From: Ferruginibacter sp.
GTDB taxonomy: Bacteria; Bacteroidota; Bacteroidia; Chitinophagales; Chitinophagaceae
Length of the DNA stretch: 64,000 nt
Assembly: GCA_016786725.1 (NCBI GenBank)
Contig: JAEUVU010000003.1
Span: forward strand, 1-64,000
Direction: 5' to 3'
This document shows, in pieces, positions 1 through 8,721 of this stretch. The notes below the pieces were generated by a model. That model ran no database searches, was not told the DNA's origin, and saw only the letters and a list, made by a program, of their open reading frames with translations. The position numbers and the translations under genes are program-made. Within the stretch, counting starts at the first letter, position 1. The number at the start of each line of letters is the position of its first letter.

Positions 1-67
1 CAGGTATCCCGGATTCCTGTTTCTTGATGGCAGCCACAATCTGGCTTTCGGAAAATCGCTTTTTCAT
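1..67 (-). mobile_element. IS3-family transposase OrfA, 5' end only (partial)
   Basis: Read on the minus strand from the ATG at 67 this gives 22 residues beginning MKKRFSESQIVAAIKKQESG before the window ends. This is the very recognisable N-terminus of the helix-turn-helix OrfA protein of IS3/IS150-type elements, which binds the element ends and is joined to the OrfB integrase by frameshifting. Only the start is present, so the element extends beyond the window. A TGTA-type end that could be the element terminus lies near position 159, but it is a guess from pattern only. Confidence 0.7.
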
Positions 68-296
68 AATTGTAAAATTTAAAGTTAATAAATGTGTTAT
101 TAACTATAAACTCAATTGGCCGAATAATGGGGAAGCTTACATTAAAATGTGGTAATACATTATCTATTTCCGGATACTGCTTTCTAATAATTTCTATCTT
201 ATTCTTCATAGAAATTATTCTAGGTAAAATTTTTGCTGCTTTACTTCTTAAGTCAAGCGGATCTTTTTTTAAACGTCGTTTAGAAGGACTGGACAT
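1..296 (-). CDS. hypothetical protein, partial, possibly interrupted by the IS3-type insertion
   Basis: A minus-strand reading frame starts with ATG at 296, about 12 nt after an AAAGGA purine tract, and stays open to the window edge. The first 46 or so residues (MSSPSKRRLKKDPLDLRSKA onward) have ordinary basic, helical protein composition. The later part overlaps the DNA in front of and inside the OrfA start in another frame and is less convincing. One reading is a short gene whose 5' part survives and whose 3' part was displaced by the IS. I do not recognise the family. Confidence 0.3.
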   Translation of the reverse strand, partial: MSSPSKRRLKKDPLDLRSKAAKILPRIISMKNKIEIIRKQYPEIDNVLPHFNVSFPIIRPIEFIVNNTFINFKFYNYEKAIFRKPDCGCHQETGIRDT

Positions 297-371
297 TTAT
301 TTGTTTTTTTCCTTTAAATAACAAAAAAGAGACTTAATTTTATAAATTATCAACCCCTTAGAAACTACAAG

Positions 372-596
372 ATGGAAGAATTATTGACTGCCGAAGTAAA
401 TAAGCAAAAAGAGGATTTACTTTTATATTTACAACTTCACTATCCCGTTGTGCACGATGAGTATATCAATTATGTTGTGCACAATTCTCAAACCGGTCTT
501 CCACAACCAAAAGTTGGTTATGAAATAATAGGTCGAAAAGTGATTTTGGAAGTTGAACAAATTTCAAAAGATTTTTTTAAGAGAGGATCTATTTAA
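372..596 (+). CDS. hypothetical protein, 74 aa
   Basis: A short acidic plus-strand ORF starting ATG GAA GAA, with plausible protein composition (charged helix followed by a Y/V/I-rich segment). No signal peptide or membrane segment is visible. It runs convergently into the IS1595-type transposase gene and overlaps its last codons by 8 nt. It could be a passenger gene of the element or an unrelated resident gene. No family recognised. Confidence 0.4.
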   Translation: MEELLTAEVNKQKEDLLLYLQLHYPVVHDEYINYVVHNSQTGLPQPKVGYEIIGRKVILEVEQISKDFFKRGSI

Positions 597-1533
597 CCTT
601 CTTTCCTGTCAACTCTTTAAGAGTTAATCTGCCATGCACATTTGATAAGGCATTATCAAATTTTGTTTTATTGGAGGAAGTTCTTGCATTGAATCTAAAC
701 GCATATTCATCACAATATCTTTGAAGATGCTTAACATGAACTTGATAATATATCCCATATATCCCACGCTTCAAAACTGACCAAAAATTTTCTACTCTAT
801 TGGTAGTAACATTTCCTCGTACCCATTCTCTTTTGCTATGATTAACGGTTTGCCTCTTAAACTCTTTGAAAATTTTTCGATAATACAATGCTTCGTCAGT
901 CATTAACATAGCATCACTACTCACATATTCTTTTACAACTTTGCTAATGCTTTCTGCTCCCTTCTGATCAATCACTTGAGCAATTACTCTGCCATCTCTC
1001 TGCTTTAACCCTGCTATGGTACCTTTATTCTTGGTTCTCAATTTTGCATCTGCTTTCCTCATTCTTTCTACTTCTTCCGGTGGAAGCCCTTTGAACTGAC
1101 TCCTATATTTACGTCCCATGTGAGCTTCATCCATTTCTACAATACCATTTAATAAAGTCTTATCCTTGCTTTTTAAAGATTGCCTTATCCTATGCGCCAT
1201 AAACCAGGCAGACTTTTGAGTGACCCCAATATCAATTGCTAGTTGAACACTGCTAATTCCTTTTTTATGGGTAGTTAAGATAAACACAGCTACAAGCCAT
1301 TTATTGAGCGGTATTTGGCTTTTTTCAAAAATGGTACCCTTAGTTATAGAGAAATGTTTAGCGCACTTAGAACACTTATAACGCTTGTTTAAGCCCTTTA
1401 AAGTATATACCTTATCACAATTACAAAATACGCAAGTGATCTTTCCATTCCAGCGGGCTTTAACTAGGTAATCTATACAGTTTTGGGGAATTGAGAAATA
1501 CTGTGTTGCTTCGATTAGGTTTTTAAAATTCAT
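589..1533 (-). mobile_element. IS1595-family (ISXO2-like) transposase
   Basis: 314-residue transposase. The N-terminus (about residues 34-60) carries a zinc ribbon, CVFCNC followed by CSKC. A helix-turn-helix stretch follows, and then the ISXO2-like DDE core, whose first acidic residue is in the motif EMDEAHMGRKYRS near residue 135. The C-terminal portion has the N-R-V-E-N-F-W block typical of this domain, with the catalytic residue late in the fold. The length is normal for the family and the frame is intact, so the protein could be active. I could not identify convincing terminal inverted repeats or a target duplication on either side, so the element borders are open. Confidence 0.88.
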
Positions 1534-1796
1534 TCTAAAGTATCTTTTGTTCTTCTTAAATAACTGATACTTTAAATTTAGATAGGATTGAACGCGTTTA
1601 CAAGCAGTTTGAACCTTTTAGTACATAGAAAATCAATGAGTTATGCGTGTTTTGAAGTTGTTTTGAAGCGTTTTTTGTAAGTTTACTTATAAACTCATTA
1701 TTTTAAAAACCGAGCAAGGGTTAGATAGGTATATAGATCTCATATACTCTTTATGTTTTGAGTTTTAAAGCAATAAATATCCCCAGAGATGGAAGT
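1534..1796. other. intergenic region between transposase and sigma factor gene
   Basis: Together with the terminator that follows it, this is a 343-bp gene-free stretch. It is AT-rich and holds a small inverted repeat AGTTTA-CTTA-TAAACT near 1680-1696. No ORF, RNA gene or clear transposon end was found. It probably includes the transposase promoter and the outer end of the IS1595-type element. Confidence 0.4.
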
Positions 1797-1826
1797 AAAA
1801 AACGAAAGCCCTCCGGAGGAAGGCTA
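1797..1826 (-). terminator. rho-independent terminator of the first sigma factor gene
   Basis: On the minus strand a GC-rich imperfect hairpin (AGCCTTCCTCC with GGAGGGCT) is followed by TTTCGTTTTTT. It lies about 50 bp downstream of the stop of the sigma factor gene ending at 1877. Confidence 0.65.
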
Positions 1827-1876
1827 ATCGTTTTCAGGGGTTCTCGAAATATCAGAGGCAGGGTAAGTCCTCAAAT

Positions 1877-2458
1877 CTAAAATGCTATCTGTTTTTCTTC
1901 TATCAGTTTACGCAGGTTAAGCAAAGCATAACGCATACGGCCCAATGCTGTGTTTACGCTGCAATTCAGGATTTTTGAAATTTCCCTGAATTTAAGGTCG
2001 GCAAAATGCCTTAATATAATGATCTCACGCTGGTCTTCGGGCAACATACTTACCAGCCTCATCACTTTTTCGCTGCTTTGCTCCCTCATCATTTTGTCTT
2101 CTGAACTGGGCTCGGCAAAATTCAATACTTCAAAAATATCCAGGCCTTCACTTGTACGTATCACTGCTTTGCTTTTTACCTTTCTAAAATGATCAACACA
2201 AAGGTTATGTGCTATCCGTAAAGCCCATTGCACAAACTTGTTTTCTTCTTTATATTTTCCGGCCCTGAAAGTGTCAATCACTTTAATGAACAGGTCCTGA
2301 AAAATATCTTCGGCAAGGTATTTATCTTTTACCATCAGGTAAATAGAGGTATGGATACGTTCTTTGTGCCTGTTAACCAGCACCTCCATTGCATAAGTGT
2401 TTCCTTCTTTAAAAAGGGCAATCAGTTGCTCATCAGTCAGGGTGATTAGGTTTTTCAT
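1877..2458 (-). CDS. ECF-type RNA polymerase sigma factor (1 of a tandem pair)
   Basis: 193-residue sigma-70 family protein of the extracytoplasmic-function group. Region 2 (about residues 25-95) has the DIFQDLFIKV core-binding helix and WALRIAHNLCVDHFR promoter-melting stretch. Region 4 (about 130-185) contains LPEDQREIIILRHFADLKFREISKIL and a helix-turn-helix ending in RMRYALLNLRK. There is no region 1.1 or 3. It would direct core polymerase to a specific promoter set. No anti-sigma (FecR-like or zinc-binding) gene is next to it. A similar sigma factor lies 119 bp upstream on the same strand, suggesting a duplication. Confidence 0.92.
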   Translation of the reverse strand: MKNLITLTDEQLIALFKEGNTYAMEVLVNRHKERIHTSIYLMVKDKYLAEDIFQDLFIKVIDTFRAGKYKEENKFVQWALRIAHNLCVDHFRKVKSKAVIRTSEGLDIFEVLNFAEPSSEDKMMREQSSEKVMRLVSMLPEDQREIIILRHFADLKFREISKILNCSVNTALGRMRYALLNLRKLIEEKQIAF

Positions 2459-2577
2459 AATTGGTTTGGTTTTTGGTTTGGATAATTAGATAACACAAAT
2501 ATCTGCCATCATATAAAAATAAATTGTAGCCAAGTCTCTGAAAGCATGTAGTTATATTTCTAATATTTTTTGATGCT

Positions 2578-3147
2578 TTAATTCAATACCATTTCTTTTT
2601 CTTCCATCATTTTACACAAATTGTTCAATGCAAGTTTCATACAATCCAAAGCCATGCTCAGGCTGCAATGCATTGTTTCGGCAACTTCTGCAAAACTTAA
2701 TCCTGCATAATGGTTCAGCAGCATTACTTCACGCTGGGTATCGGGCAGCATATCTATCATGCCTTTTATTTTTCCATGGCTTTCGTGATAATTTGCTGAT
2801 GGAACCGCAGTAAACAACGGGGGCTCAATCTTATCTGACGGGGTGTTTATCAAAACAACATGGCCGTTTTTTTTCCTGTACTCTATACAAAGCTGTTGGG
2901 CGATACGGGTAGCCCATTTTAAAAAATTTCCTTCTTCTTCTGCCTTGCCGGCAATCATTTCATTGATGAGGCAGATAAAAACTTCCTGGAAAACTTCTTC
3001 GGCAGCGTGCCTGTTTTGCAGTATTGCGTAAATGTAGCGGTAAACCCTGTCTTTATAAAGTTCTACAAGAGTGGCTATGGCGTTGGTATCGCCGTTAAGA
3101 TAAAAGCGTATGAGCTTTTCATCAGACATCGTTTTCTGATAATTCAT
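2578..3147 (-). CDS. ECF-type RNA polymerase sigma factor (2 of a tandem pair)
   Basis: 189-residue ECF sigma factor, clearly related to its downstream neighbour over the full length. Region 2 shows EEVFQEVFICLIN and WATRIAQQLCIEYR. Region 4 shows LPDTQREVMLLNHYAGLSFAEV and a C-terminal helix-turn-helix. The recognition helix reads CSLSMALDCMKLALNNL against CSVNTALGRMRYALLNL in the partner, so the two may read different promoters. The gene is transcribed away from the uvrD-like helicase. No anti-sigma gene is seen on either side. Confidence 0.9.
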   Translation of the reverse strand: MNYQKTMSDEKLIRFYLNGDTNAIATLVELYKDRVYRYIYAILQNRHAAEEVFQEVFICLINEMIAGKAEEEGNFLKWATRIAQQLCIEYRKKNGHVVLINTPSDKIEPPLFTAVPSANYHESHGKIKGMIDMLPDTQREVMLLNHYAGLSFAEVAETMHCSLSMALDCMKLALNNLCKMMEEKEMVLN

Positions 3148-3291
3148 AGGAGTGCTGGTTTTAGATTATTGGATATTATCTGCGGTAAAGATTGGAATAA
3201 AAAAAATAACTGAGTGTAGTTGCATTATCAGTTTTTTGTAGATTATTTTCTATAATATATCCCCATGCTGCATAAAGCTCATGCCTCTTCG

Positions 3292-3299
3292 TACCTTCG
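3292..3299 (+). promoter_or_regulatory. -7 box of the helicase gene (TACCTTCG)
   Basis: TACCTTCG matches the Bacteroidota -7 consensus TAnnTTTG at seven of eight positions. It ends only 5 nt before the ATG at 3305. It implies an almost leaderless transcript and argues against the earlier in-frame ATG at 3281. Confidence 0.45.
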
Positions 3300-3304
3300 C
3301 CTTT

Positions 3305-5656
3305 ATGAAGTATTTAGACGAACTGAACGGGCCACAACGGGAGGCTGTTACCCATGTAAACGGACCTTTGATGATTATTGCCGGTGCAGGAAGCGGTAAA
3401 ACAAAAGTGCTTACCACACGCATTACGCATTTAATGGCTGCTCACAAAGTTGACAGCTTTAACATACTGGCCCTCACTTTTACCAATAAGGCAGCTGCCG
3501 AAATGAAGGAAAGGGTAGAAAGAATTTTAGGCAATACCGAAGCCCGTAATTTATACATTGGTACTTTTCACAGTGTGTTTGCAAGAATATTGCGTGCCGA
3601 AGCGCCGAAGTTGGGTTACCCGTCAAACTTTACCATTTACGATACCGATGATGCAAAGAGCGTTGTAAAAACCGTTATTAACGAACTGGCGCTTGATGAT
3701 AAGCAATACAAGCCCAATGTGGTTTATAACAGGATCTCTTCTGCAAAAAACTCACTGATCGGGCCGGCAGAATATATAAACGACTGGGCTTTACAACAGG
3801 AAGATGCCAGAGCAAACCGCCCGGCACTTGGACAAATTTATGATGCTTACAGCAAGCGTTGCTTTAAAAACGGCGCTATGGATTTTGACGACCTCTTGTT
3901 TAAAATGTACATCCTGCTTAAAAACTTTCCGGAAGCTTTAAGCAAGTACCAGCGCAAGTTTAAATACATTATGATTGATGAGTACCAGGATACCAACACG
4001 GCCCAATACGAGATCATAAAACTGCTGGGCGCCATGCATGAAAATGTTTGTGTGGTGGGTGATGATGCACAAAGTATTTACAGCTTTCGAGGCGCTACAA
4101 TTGAAAACATCTTACAGTTTGAAAAAGATTATGATGAAGTGAAAGTGATAAAGCTGGAGCAGAATTACCGCAGCACACAAAACATCCTGAACATTGCCAA
4201 CGAAGTGATTGCCAATAACAAAGGGCAGATTGAAAAACGATTGTTTACCGATAATGCGCAGGGAGAAAAAATTTCTCTCGTACGCACCATGACGGATAAT
4301 GACGAAGGTAAAATGGTGGCCGATACCATACAGGAACAAAAACTCCGCAATCATTATTTCAATAAAGATTTTGCTATTCTTTACCGAACCAATGCACAAA
4401 GCCGCAGTTTTGAAGAAGCGTTAAGACGAATGGGCATTGCTTACCGCATTTATGGCGGCATGAGTTTTTATCAGCGTAAGGAAGTAAAGGATTTTATTGC
4501 TTATTTAAGATTGGTTGTAAACCCAAGAGACGAAGAGGCATTAAAACGCATCATCAATTTTCCCGCCAGGGGTATTGGTAAAACAACGGTTGATAAAGCC
4601 GTTTTGTTTGCCAACGAAGCCAACCTGAGTATGTGGGATATTTTGTGCAACGCCGCTATGTACGGTTACAAAAGCGGAACACTGGAAGCTATAGACAATT
4701 TTGTGCTGATGATAAAAATGTTCCAGAGCGAACTGGAGAAAAAGAATGCCTACGACCTGGCAGTGATTGTTGGTAAAAGCACCAACATTGTTAAGGAATT
4801 ATTCAACGATAAAACCACCGAAGGTTTAGCCCGGTACGAGAACGTGCAGGAATTACTGAACTCAATCAAAGAGTTTACCGAAACCCCATCAAACTTTGAA
4901 GACGGCGAAGTGGGAGATAAAAGCCTGGGCGGGTATTTGCAGCAAATTGTTTTGCTTACCGATGCTGATGAAGAAAAAGGAAATGATGATGTGGTAAAAC
5001 TGATGACGATACATGCTGCCAAAGGCCTGGAATTTCCGGTGGTTTTTGTTGGAGGATTGGAGGAATCGCTTTTTCCCAATGCTATGAGTATTAATACGAG
5101 AGAGGATTTAGAAGAAGAACGCCGCCTCTTTTATGTTGCCATTACCCGAGCAAAAAACAGGTTGTGGTTAAGCTATGCAAATGCACGTTACCGGTTTGGG
5201 CAATTACAACAAAATGATCCAAGTCGTTTTTTGGAAGAGATATCAGAAGACTATGTAGATAAAAGTTATGCCGGTGGCGGCTCCGGCAACCAGGGCTGGA
5301 ATCAGCAGGGAAGTGCTTTTCAACGCATGCAACGTGGTTTTGGCGGTGGCGGTTTTAACGCTGCCCAGCGTGCCGAAAAACAATATGGCGCACCTCCTGC
5401 AAAAAAGCAAACAGAAAGTTTTTACACAAAACCCGCAACCAATAAAACGGTTGAACATACACCTTCCGAAAATTTTGAAGCCAGCGACACCAGCAATTTA
5501 CAGGTGGGTAATAAAGTAGAGCACATGAAATTTGGTTTTGGCGAAGTGATGAAAATGGAAGGCGCTGCACACAATCCTATTGCTACCGTAAATTTTGAAT
5601 TGAATGGTGAGAAAAAGATCATGCTGAATTATGCCAAACTGCGAATTGTAAATTAG
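3305..5656 (+). CDS. uvrD: ATP-dependent DNA helicase, UvrD/PcrA type
   Basis: Superfamily 1A 3'-5' helicase of 783 residues from the chosen start (an ATG at 3281 would add 8). Visible motifs in order: Walker A GAGSGKT near residue 27, LTFTNKAAAEMKERV, IMIDEYQDTN (Walker B), GDDAQSIYSFRGA, LEQNYRST, LMTIHAAKGLEFPVVF and RRLFYVAITRAKNRLWLS. A glycine-rich linker and a C-terminal VGNKVEHMKFGFGEV module follow, as in PcrA. The expected roles are nucleotide excision and mismatch repair and clearing of RecA or stalled polymerase. The ABC permease gene starts 3 nt after its stop, so the genes are probably co-transcribed. Confidence 0.95.
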   Translation: MKYLDELNGPQREAVTHVNGPLMIIAGAGSGKTKVLTTRITHLMAAHKVDSFNILALTFTNKAAAEMKERVERILGNTEARNLYIGTFHSVFARILRAEAPKLGYPSNFTIYDTDDAKSVVKTVINELALDDKQYKPNVVYNRISSAKNSLIGPAEYINDWALQQEDARANRPALGQIYDAYSKRCFKNGAMDFDDLLFKMYILLKNFPEALSKYQRKFKYIMIDEYQDTNTAQYEIIKLLGAMHENVCVVGDDAQSIYSFRGATIENILQFEKDYDEVKVIKLEQNYRSTQNILNIANEVIANNKGQIEKRLFTDNAQGEKISLVRTMTDNDEGKMVADTIQEQKLRNHYFNKDFAILYRTNAQSRSFEEALRRMGIAYRIYGGMSFYQRKEVKDFIAYLRLVVNPRDEEALKRIINFPARGIGKTTVDKAVLFANEANLSMWDILCNAAMYGYKSGTLEAIDNFVLMIKMFQSELEKKNAYDLAVIVGKSTNIVKELFNDKTTEGLARYENVQELLNSIKEFTETPSNFEDGEVGDKSLGGYLQQIVLLTDADEEKGNDDVVKLMTIHAAKGLEFPVVFVGGLEESLFPNAMSINTREDLEEERRLFYVAITRAKNRLWLSYANARYRFGQLQQNDPSRFLEEISEDYVDKSYAGGGSGNQGWNQQGSAFQRMQRGFGGGGFNAAQRAEKQYGAPPAKKQTESFYTKPATNKTVEHTPSENFEASDTSNLQVGNKVEHMKFGFGEVMKMEGAAHNPIATVNFELNGEKKIMLNYAKLRIVN

Positions 5657-5659
5657 CGG

Positions 5660-6598
5660 ATGGCTAAAACGCTTTTATATATCAGGTCAAAACAAATAAA
5701 AAGAGAAGCGGATGGCCTTGGTTTGTCGCTGATCATTTTTATTGCAATTGCTGTTGCTCTTTCTTTTATCGCCTGGTTTCAATATAAAAACAACCGGCAG
5801 GGCTGGTTTGTTGCGGCAGTGCTGGCAATAATTTGTTTCGCTATTCAATACAACAGAAAAGACAAGCAGTTTATTTACAAGCAACTTGACAAACCGCAGT
5901 TACAGATATTTTTAGAATACCTTTTTCTTACCTTACCATTTTCGATAACAAGCCTTGTCACCAAAAACTGGTATTGTTTTCCATTATTATTGCTGGCATT
6001 AGCGGGCATTTCATTTTTAAAATTCCAGTATAAACATAAAGCTGTGTTTACAAATTTGTCATTGCTGATCCCTGCATCAAACTTCGAGTGGATAAGCGGT
6101 ATCAGGAAACAGTTTATCGCTTTTACAATCCTGTACCTGGTTGCATTGGGCTTTTGCTGGGTAAGGATATTGCCCCTTTTTTTATTATGGTTTCTCACCA
6201 TCATCGTTTGTTCTTTTTTCCTCGAAAATGAACCGGTTCATATTTTAAGAGAAGGAAATAAACCGGCAGGAAAATTTTTGCTGGATAAAATAAAGGTCAA
6301 CATCAAATACATTCTTATTCTTTACAGTTTGCCGGTGATTATTAACGCACTTTTTGTAAGAGAGTTTTTAATGATAACGCTGTTGTTCATTCCGGTACAA
6401 ATCGCTTTGGTCTGTTTTGCAATCAATTTAAAATACAGCACTTACAAACCGCAAACAAACCAATTGGGTAATAATGTAGCTTTTTCCATTATTGCAATAC
6501 TTTCTGCATTGCCTTACTTTTTACCTGTTCTTATAGTACTTGCAATGATTTACTTTTATAAGGCTGGGAAGAATTTAAAAACTTATTTACATGATTAA
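5660..6598 (+). CDS. ABC transporter permease-like membrane protein
   Basis: 312-residue very hydrophobic protein with about eight to ten predicted membrane segments and short charged loops. It lacks a recognised catalytic motif. Its 3' end overlaps the start of an ABC ATPase gene by 8 nt, the usual arrangement for a two-component ABC exporter, so it is inferred to be the membrane partner. It starts 3 nt after the helicase stop. The substrate is unknown. Confidence 0.65.
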   Translation: MAKTLLYIRSKQIKREADGLGLSLIIFIAIAVALSFIAWFQYKNNRQGWFVAAVLAIICFAIQYNRKDKQFIYKQLDKPQLQIFLEYLFLTLPFSITSLVTKNWYCFPLLLLALAGISFLKFQYKHKAVFTNLSLLIPASNFEWISGIRKQFIAFTILYLVALGFCWVRILPLFLLWFLTIIVCSFFLENEPVHILREGNKPAGKFLLDKIKVNIKYILILYSLPVIINALFVREFLMITLLFIPVQIALVCFAINLKYSTYKPQTNQLGNNVAFSIIAILSALPYFLPVLIVLAMIYFYKAGKNLKTYLHD

Positions 6599-7277
6599 TA
6601 TACAAAGCCTCTCTGTTAGTTTTAATGATCATGAGGTTTTAAAAAACATCAGCATCGGTTTTGAAGGAGGGATGGTGCATGGCGTTGTAGGGCTGAACGG
6701 TGCCGGCAAAACAACCTTTTTTAATGTTCTGGCAAAAATGCTAAAGCCAGGTTCAGGAGAAATTAAGCTAAATGGAACTGCACTTGCAATTAAAGACACG
6801 GCTTATCTTGAAACCACCAATTTCTTTTTTTCAAGAATAACAGGCAATGAATATTTAAAGATATTCAGCCAAACAAACACTGGTTTTAACCTGGTGGCTT
6901 TGCAGGAATATTTTAAACTTCCGCTTGATGAACTGATTGAAAACTACTCAACCGGTATGAAGAAAAAACTGGCGCTACTGGCTGTATTAAAACAGGATAA
7001 CCCAATTTTTATTCTTGACGAACCCTTTAATGGCCTCGACCTTGAAACCAATAAAATTCTTGAATTAATTATTTTATCGCTGAAACAAAAACAAAAAACG
7101 GTGTTTGTTTCATCGCATATAATTGACCCGTTGCTTACTACCTGCGATAAGATCCACCTTTTGGAAAACGGTTGCTTTATAAGAACATATCTGAAAAACG
7201 ATTTCCCGAAAATTGAAGAAGACCTGTTTGGTAAACTAAAGTCTGAAGCTTCGCAAGTTATTTCAAAAGCCATTTGA
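6591..7277 (+). CDS. ABC transporter ATP-binding protein
   Basis: 228-residue ABC ATPase. Walker A is GLNGAGKTT near residue 34, Walker B IFILDEPFNGLD near 141, and the switch histidine lies in VSSHI. The signature motif is degenerate, YSTGMKKKLA instead of LSGGQ, as seen in several two-gene exporters of the CcmA/EcsA/NatA type. It overlaps the preceding membrane gene by 8 nt and should energise it. The short length without an extra domain fits an export function. The cargo cannot be told from sequence. Confidence 0.88.
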   Translation: MINIQSLSVSFNDHEVLKNISIGFEGGMVHGVVGLNGAGKTTFFNVLAKMLKPGSGEIKLNGTALAIKDTAYLETTNFFFSRITGNEYLKIFSQTNTGFNLVALQEYFKLPLDELIENYSTGMKKKLALLAVLKQDNPIFILDEPFNGLDLETNKILELIILSLKQKQKTVFVSSHIIDPLLTTCDKIHLLENGCFIRTYLKNDFPKIEEDLFGKLKSEASQVISKAI

Positions 7278-7357
7278 TAGACCCCTAGGGTTCTTTGCGA
7301 AATCCGAAAAATCTCCCTTTTAACGTCCTTTTCAAACCAAAACAGCATAAATCTTGT

Positions 7358-7365
7358 TAGTTTTG
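7358..7365 (+). promoter_or_regulatory. -7 box upstream of the Nfu gene (TAGTTTTG)
   Basis: TAGTTTTG fits TAnnTTTG exactly and sits 24 nt before the ATG at 7390, after the ABC pair. No convincing -33 TTG was found at the right distance. Confidence 0.45.
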
Positions 7366-7389
7366 CATTGAATATTAAACAGAAGTCTT

Positions 7390-7989
7390 ATGATCAAGAC
7401 AGGAAACCCGGTTATCAGTATATACACCGAAATGACGCCCAACCCGGAAACCATGAAGTTTGTGGCAAACAAACTTTTGTATCCGGGTAAAAGCATAGAT
7501 TTTGCTGATGAAGCCAGTGCAAAACCATCTCCGCTGGCGCAGGAGTTGTTTACATTCCCCTTCATTAAAGCTGTTTTTATCGCCAGCAATTTTATCACAC
7601 TTACAAAAACAACCGATACCGAAGACTGGCAGGATGTGATCCCTTCCATCAAACAGTTTTTAAAAGAATATTTAGAAGAAGGAAAAGTAGTGGTAAATGA
7701 TGAAGAAGTGGCAGCCATGAGAAGCGAAAGCAGCAACACCGTAAGTGCCGATGATGACGATGTGGTAAAACGCATAAAAGAGTTGTTGGAAAACTATGTA
7801 AAACCTGCAGTTGAAATGGATGGTGGCGCTATACAGTTTAAAAGCTACGAAGATGGAAAAGTAAACTTAATGATGCAGGGAAGTTGCAGCGGCTGCCCAA
7901 GCAGCATGATCACTTTAAAAGCAGGTATAGAAGGCATGATGAAGCGTATGATACCGGAAGTAAAAGAGCTTGTGGCGGAAGCGGAATAA
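7390..7989 (+). CDS. NifU-like (Nfu) iron-sulfur cluster carrier protein
   Basis: 199-residue two-domain protein. The N-terminal domain contains MTPNPETMKFV and resembles the Nfu_N scaffold domain. The C-terminal NifU domain (about residues 125-195) has VKPAVEMDGGAIQF and the cluster-binding GSCSGCPSS with the CxxC pair. Such proteins receive a 4Fe-4S cluster from the SUF/ISC scaffold and pass it to apo-enzymes in the cytoplasm. It is preceded by its own -7 box and followed by a terminator, so it is probably a single-gene transcript. Confidence 0.92.
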   Translation: MIKTGNPVISIYTEMTPNPETMKFVANKLLYPGKSIDFADEASAKPSPLAQELFTFPFIKAVFIASNFITLTKTTDTEDWQDVIPSIKQFLKEYLEEGKVVVNDEEVAAMRSESSNTVSADDDDVVKRIKELLENYVKPAVEMDGGAIQFKSYEDGKVNLMMQGSCSGCPSSMITLKAGIEGMMKRMIPEVKELVAEAE

Positions 7990-7996
7990 ATCCCTT

Positions 7997-8022
7997 TCTG
8001 TCATTTCGACGACAGGAGAAAT
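7997..8022. repeat. dispersed-repeat-like sequence after the Nfu gene
   Basis: The segment reading TGTCATTTCGACGACAGGAG and on to AAATCT resembles a short dispersed intergenic repeat I associate with Bacteroidota genomes. It is recognised from memory only and lies between the stop codon and the terminator. Confidence 0.3.
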
Positions 8023-8031
8023 CTACTTAAC

Positions 8032-8058
8032 AAGCATCTTTAAAAGATGCTTTTTTTA
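8032..8058 (+). terminator. rho-independent terminator after the Nfu gene
   Basis: Perfect hairpin AAGCATCTT / AAGATGCTT with a tiny loop, followed by a run of T. It lies 43 bp after the stop codon. Confidence 0.85.
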
Positions 8059-8133
8059 TGCCCGCTATTTGGATACACATCAATAAACAATTACTTAACA
8101 TCCCCCTCAAAATTTCTTGTTTATTTTAGTTAG

Positions 8134-8721
8134 ATGAAAGTTGCCGTTTTACTAACTACTGTTCTTTTATTCTGTTCTTCTATCTATGCACAATTAACAG
8201 ATCGTGAAATTTACAGCCTGAAAGCAGGAAGAGTAAATCCAGATAACAGTTACATCTATTACCTTCCCTTTGCAAAAGGAGATAAGCATTTACTGATACA
8301 GGCTTACAACAGTAAAATGAGCCACAGCAAAGAGCTGAGCCTGGATTTTAAAATGAACATCGGAAGTAAAATATGTGCAGCAAGGGATGGGGTAGTAATC
8401 GCCACAAAAGAAGACAGCGATGCCGGCGGATTGAAAGATGAATATCTATCACAGGGTAATCATATCATCGTCCGGCATAACGATGGCAGTACAGCCATGT
8501 ACTGGCATTTGCAAAAAAATGGGGTTTTGGTTAATCTGGGAGATTCGGTTACCAAAGGGCAACTCATCGGGTACAGCGGCAATACAGGCTATACAGCATT
8601 TCCACACCTGCATTTTCAGGTGCAGGATAAAAATGGCAACGATATTGCTACAAGATTCTTAACCAGAAAAGGAGTCATCTATCTGCGGCCATCTAAATAT
8701 TACAAAAGTGTACATCAGTAA
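8134..8721 (+). CDS. M23-family metallopeptidase (LytM-like), secreted
   Basis: 195 residues with a signal peptide ending near SIYAQ. The M23 zinc-peptidase domain spans about residues 60-180. A histidine/aspartate pair is in MSHSKELSLDFKM, then GNHIIVRH, MYWHL and HLHFQV give the remaining metal and catalytic histidines. It is expected to cut or bind peptidoglycan peptide bridges in the periplasm. The next gene is a paralogue that overlaps by 14 nt and starts with GTG, so the two are translationally coupled. Confidence 0.88.
   Translation: MKVAVLLTTVLLFCSSIYAQLTDREIYSLKAGRVNPDNSYIYYLPFAKGDKHLLIQAYNSKMSHSKELSLDFKMNIGSKICAARDGVVIATKEDSDAGGLKDEYLSQGNHIIVRHNDGSTAMYWHLQKNGVLVNLGDSVTKGQLIGYSGNTGYTAFPHLHFQVQDKNGNDIATRFLTRKGVIYLRPSKYYKSVHQ

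Noticed and set aside
3847..5622. Minus-strand ORFs opposite the helicase gene
   Set aside because: They lie wholly inside a conserved gene in other frames, with serine/leucine-rich shadow composition.
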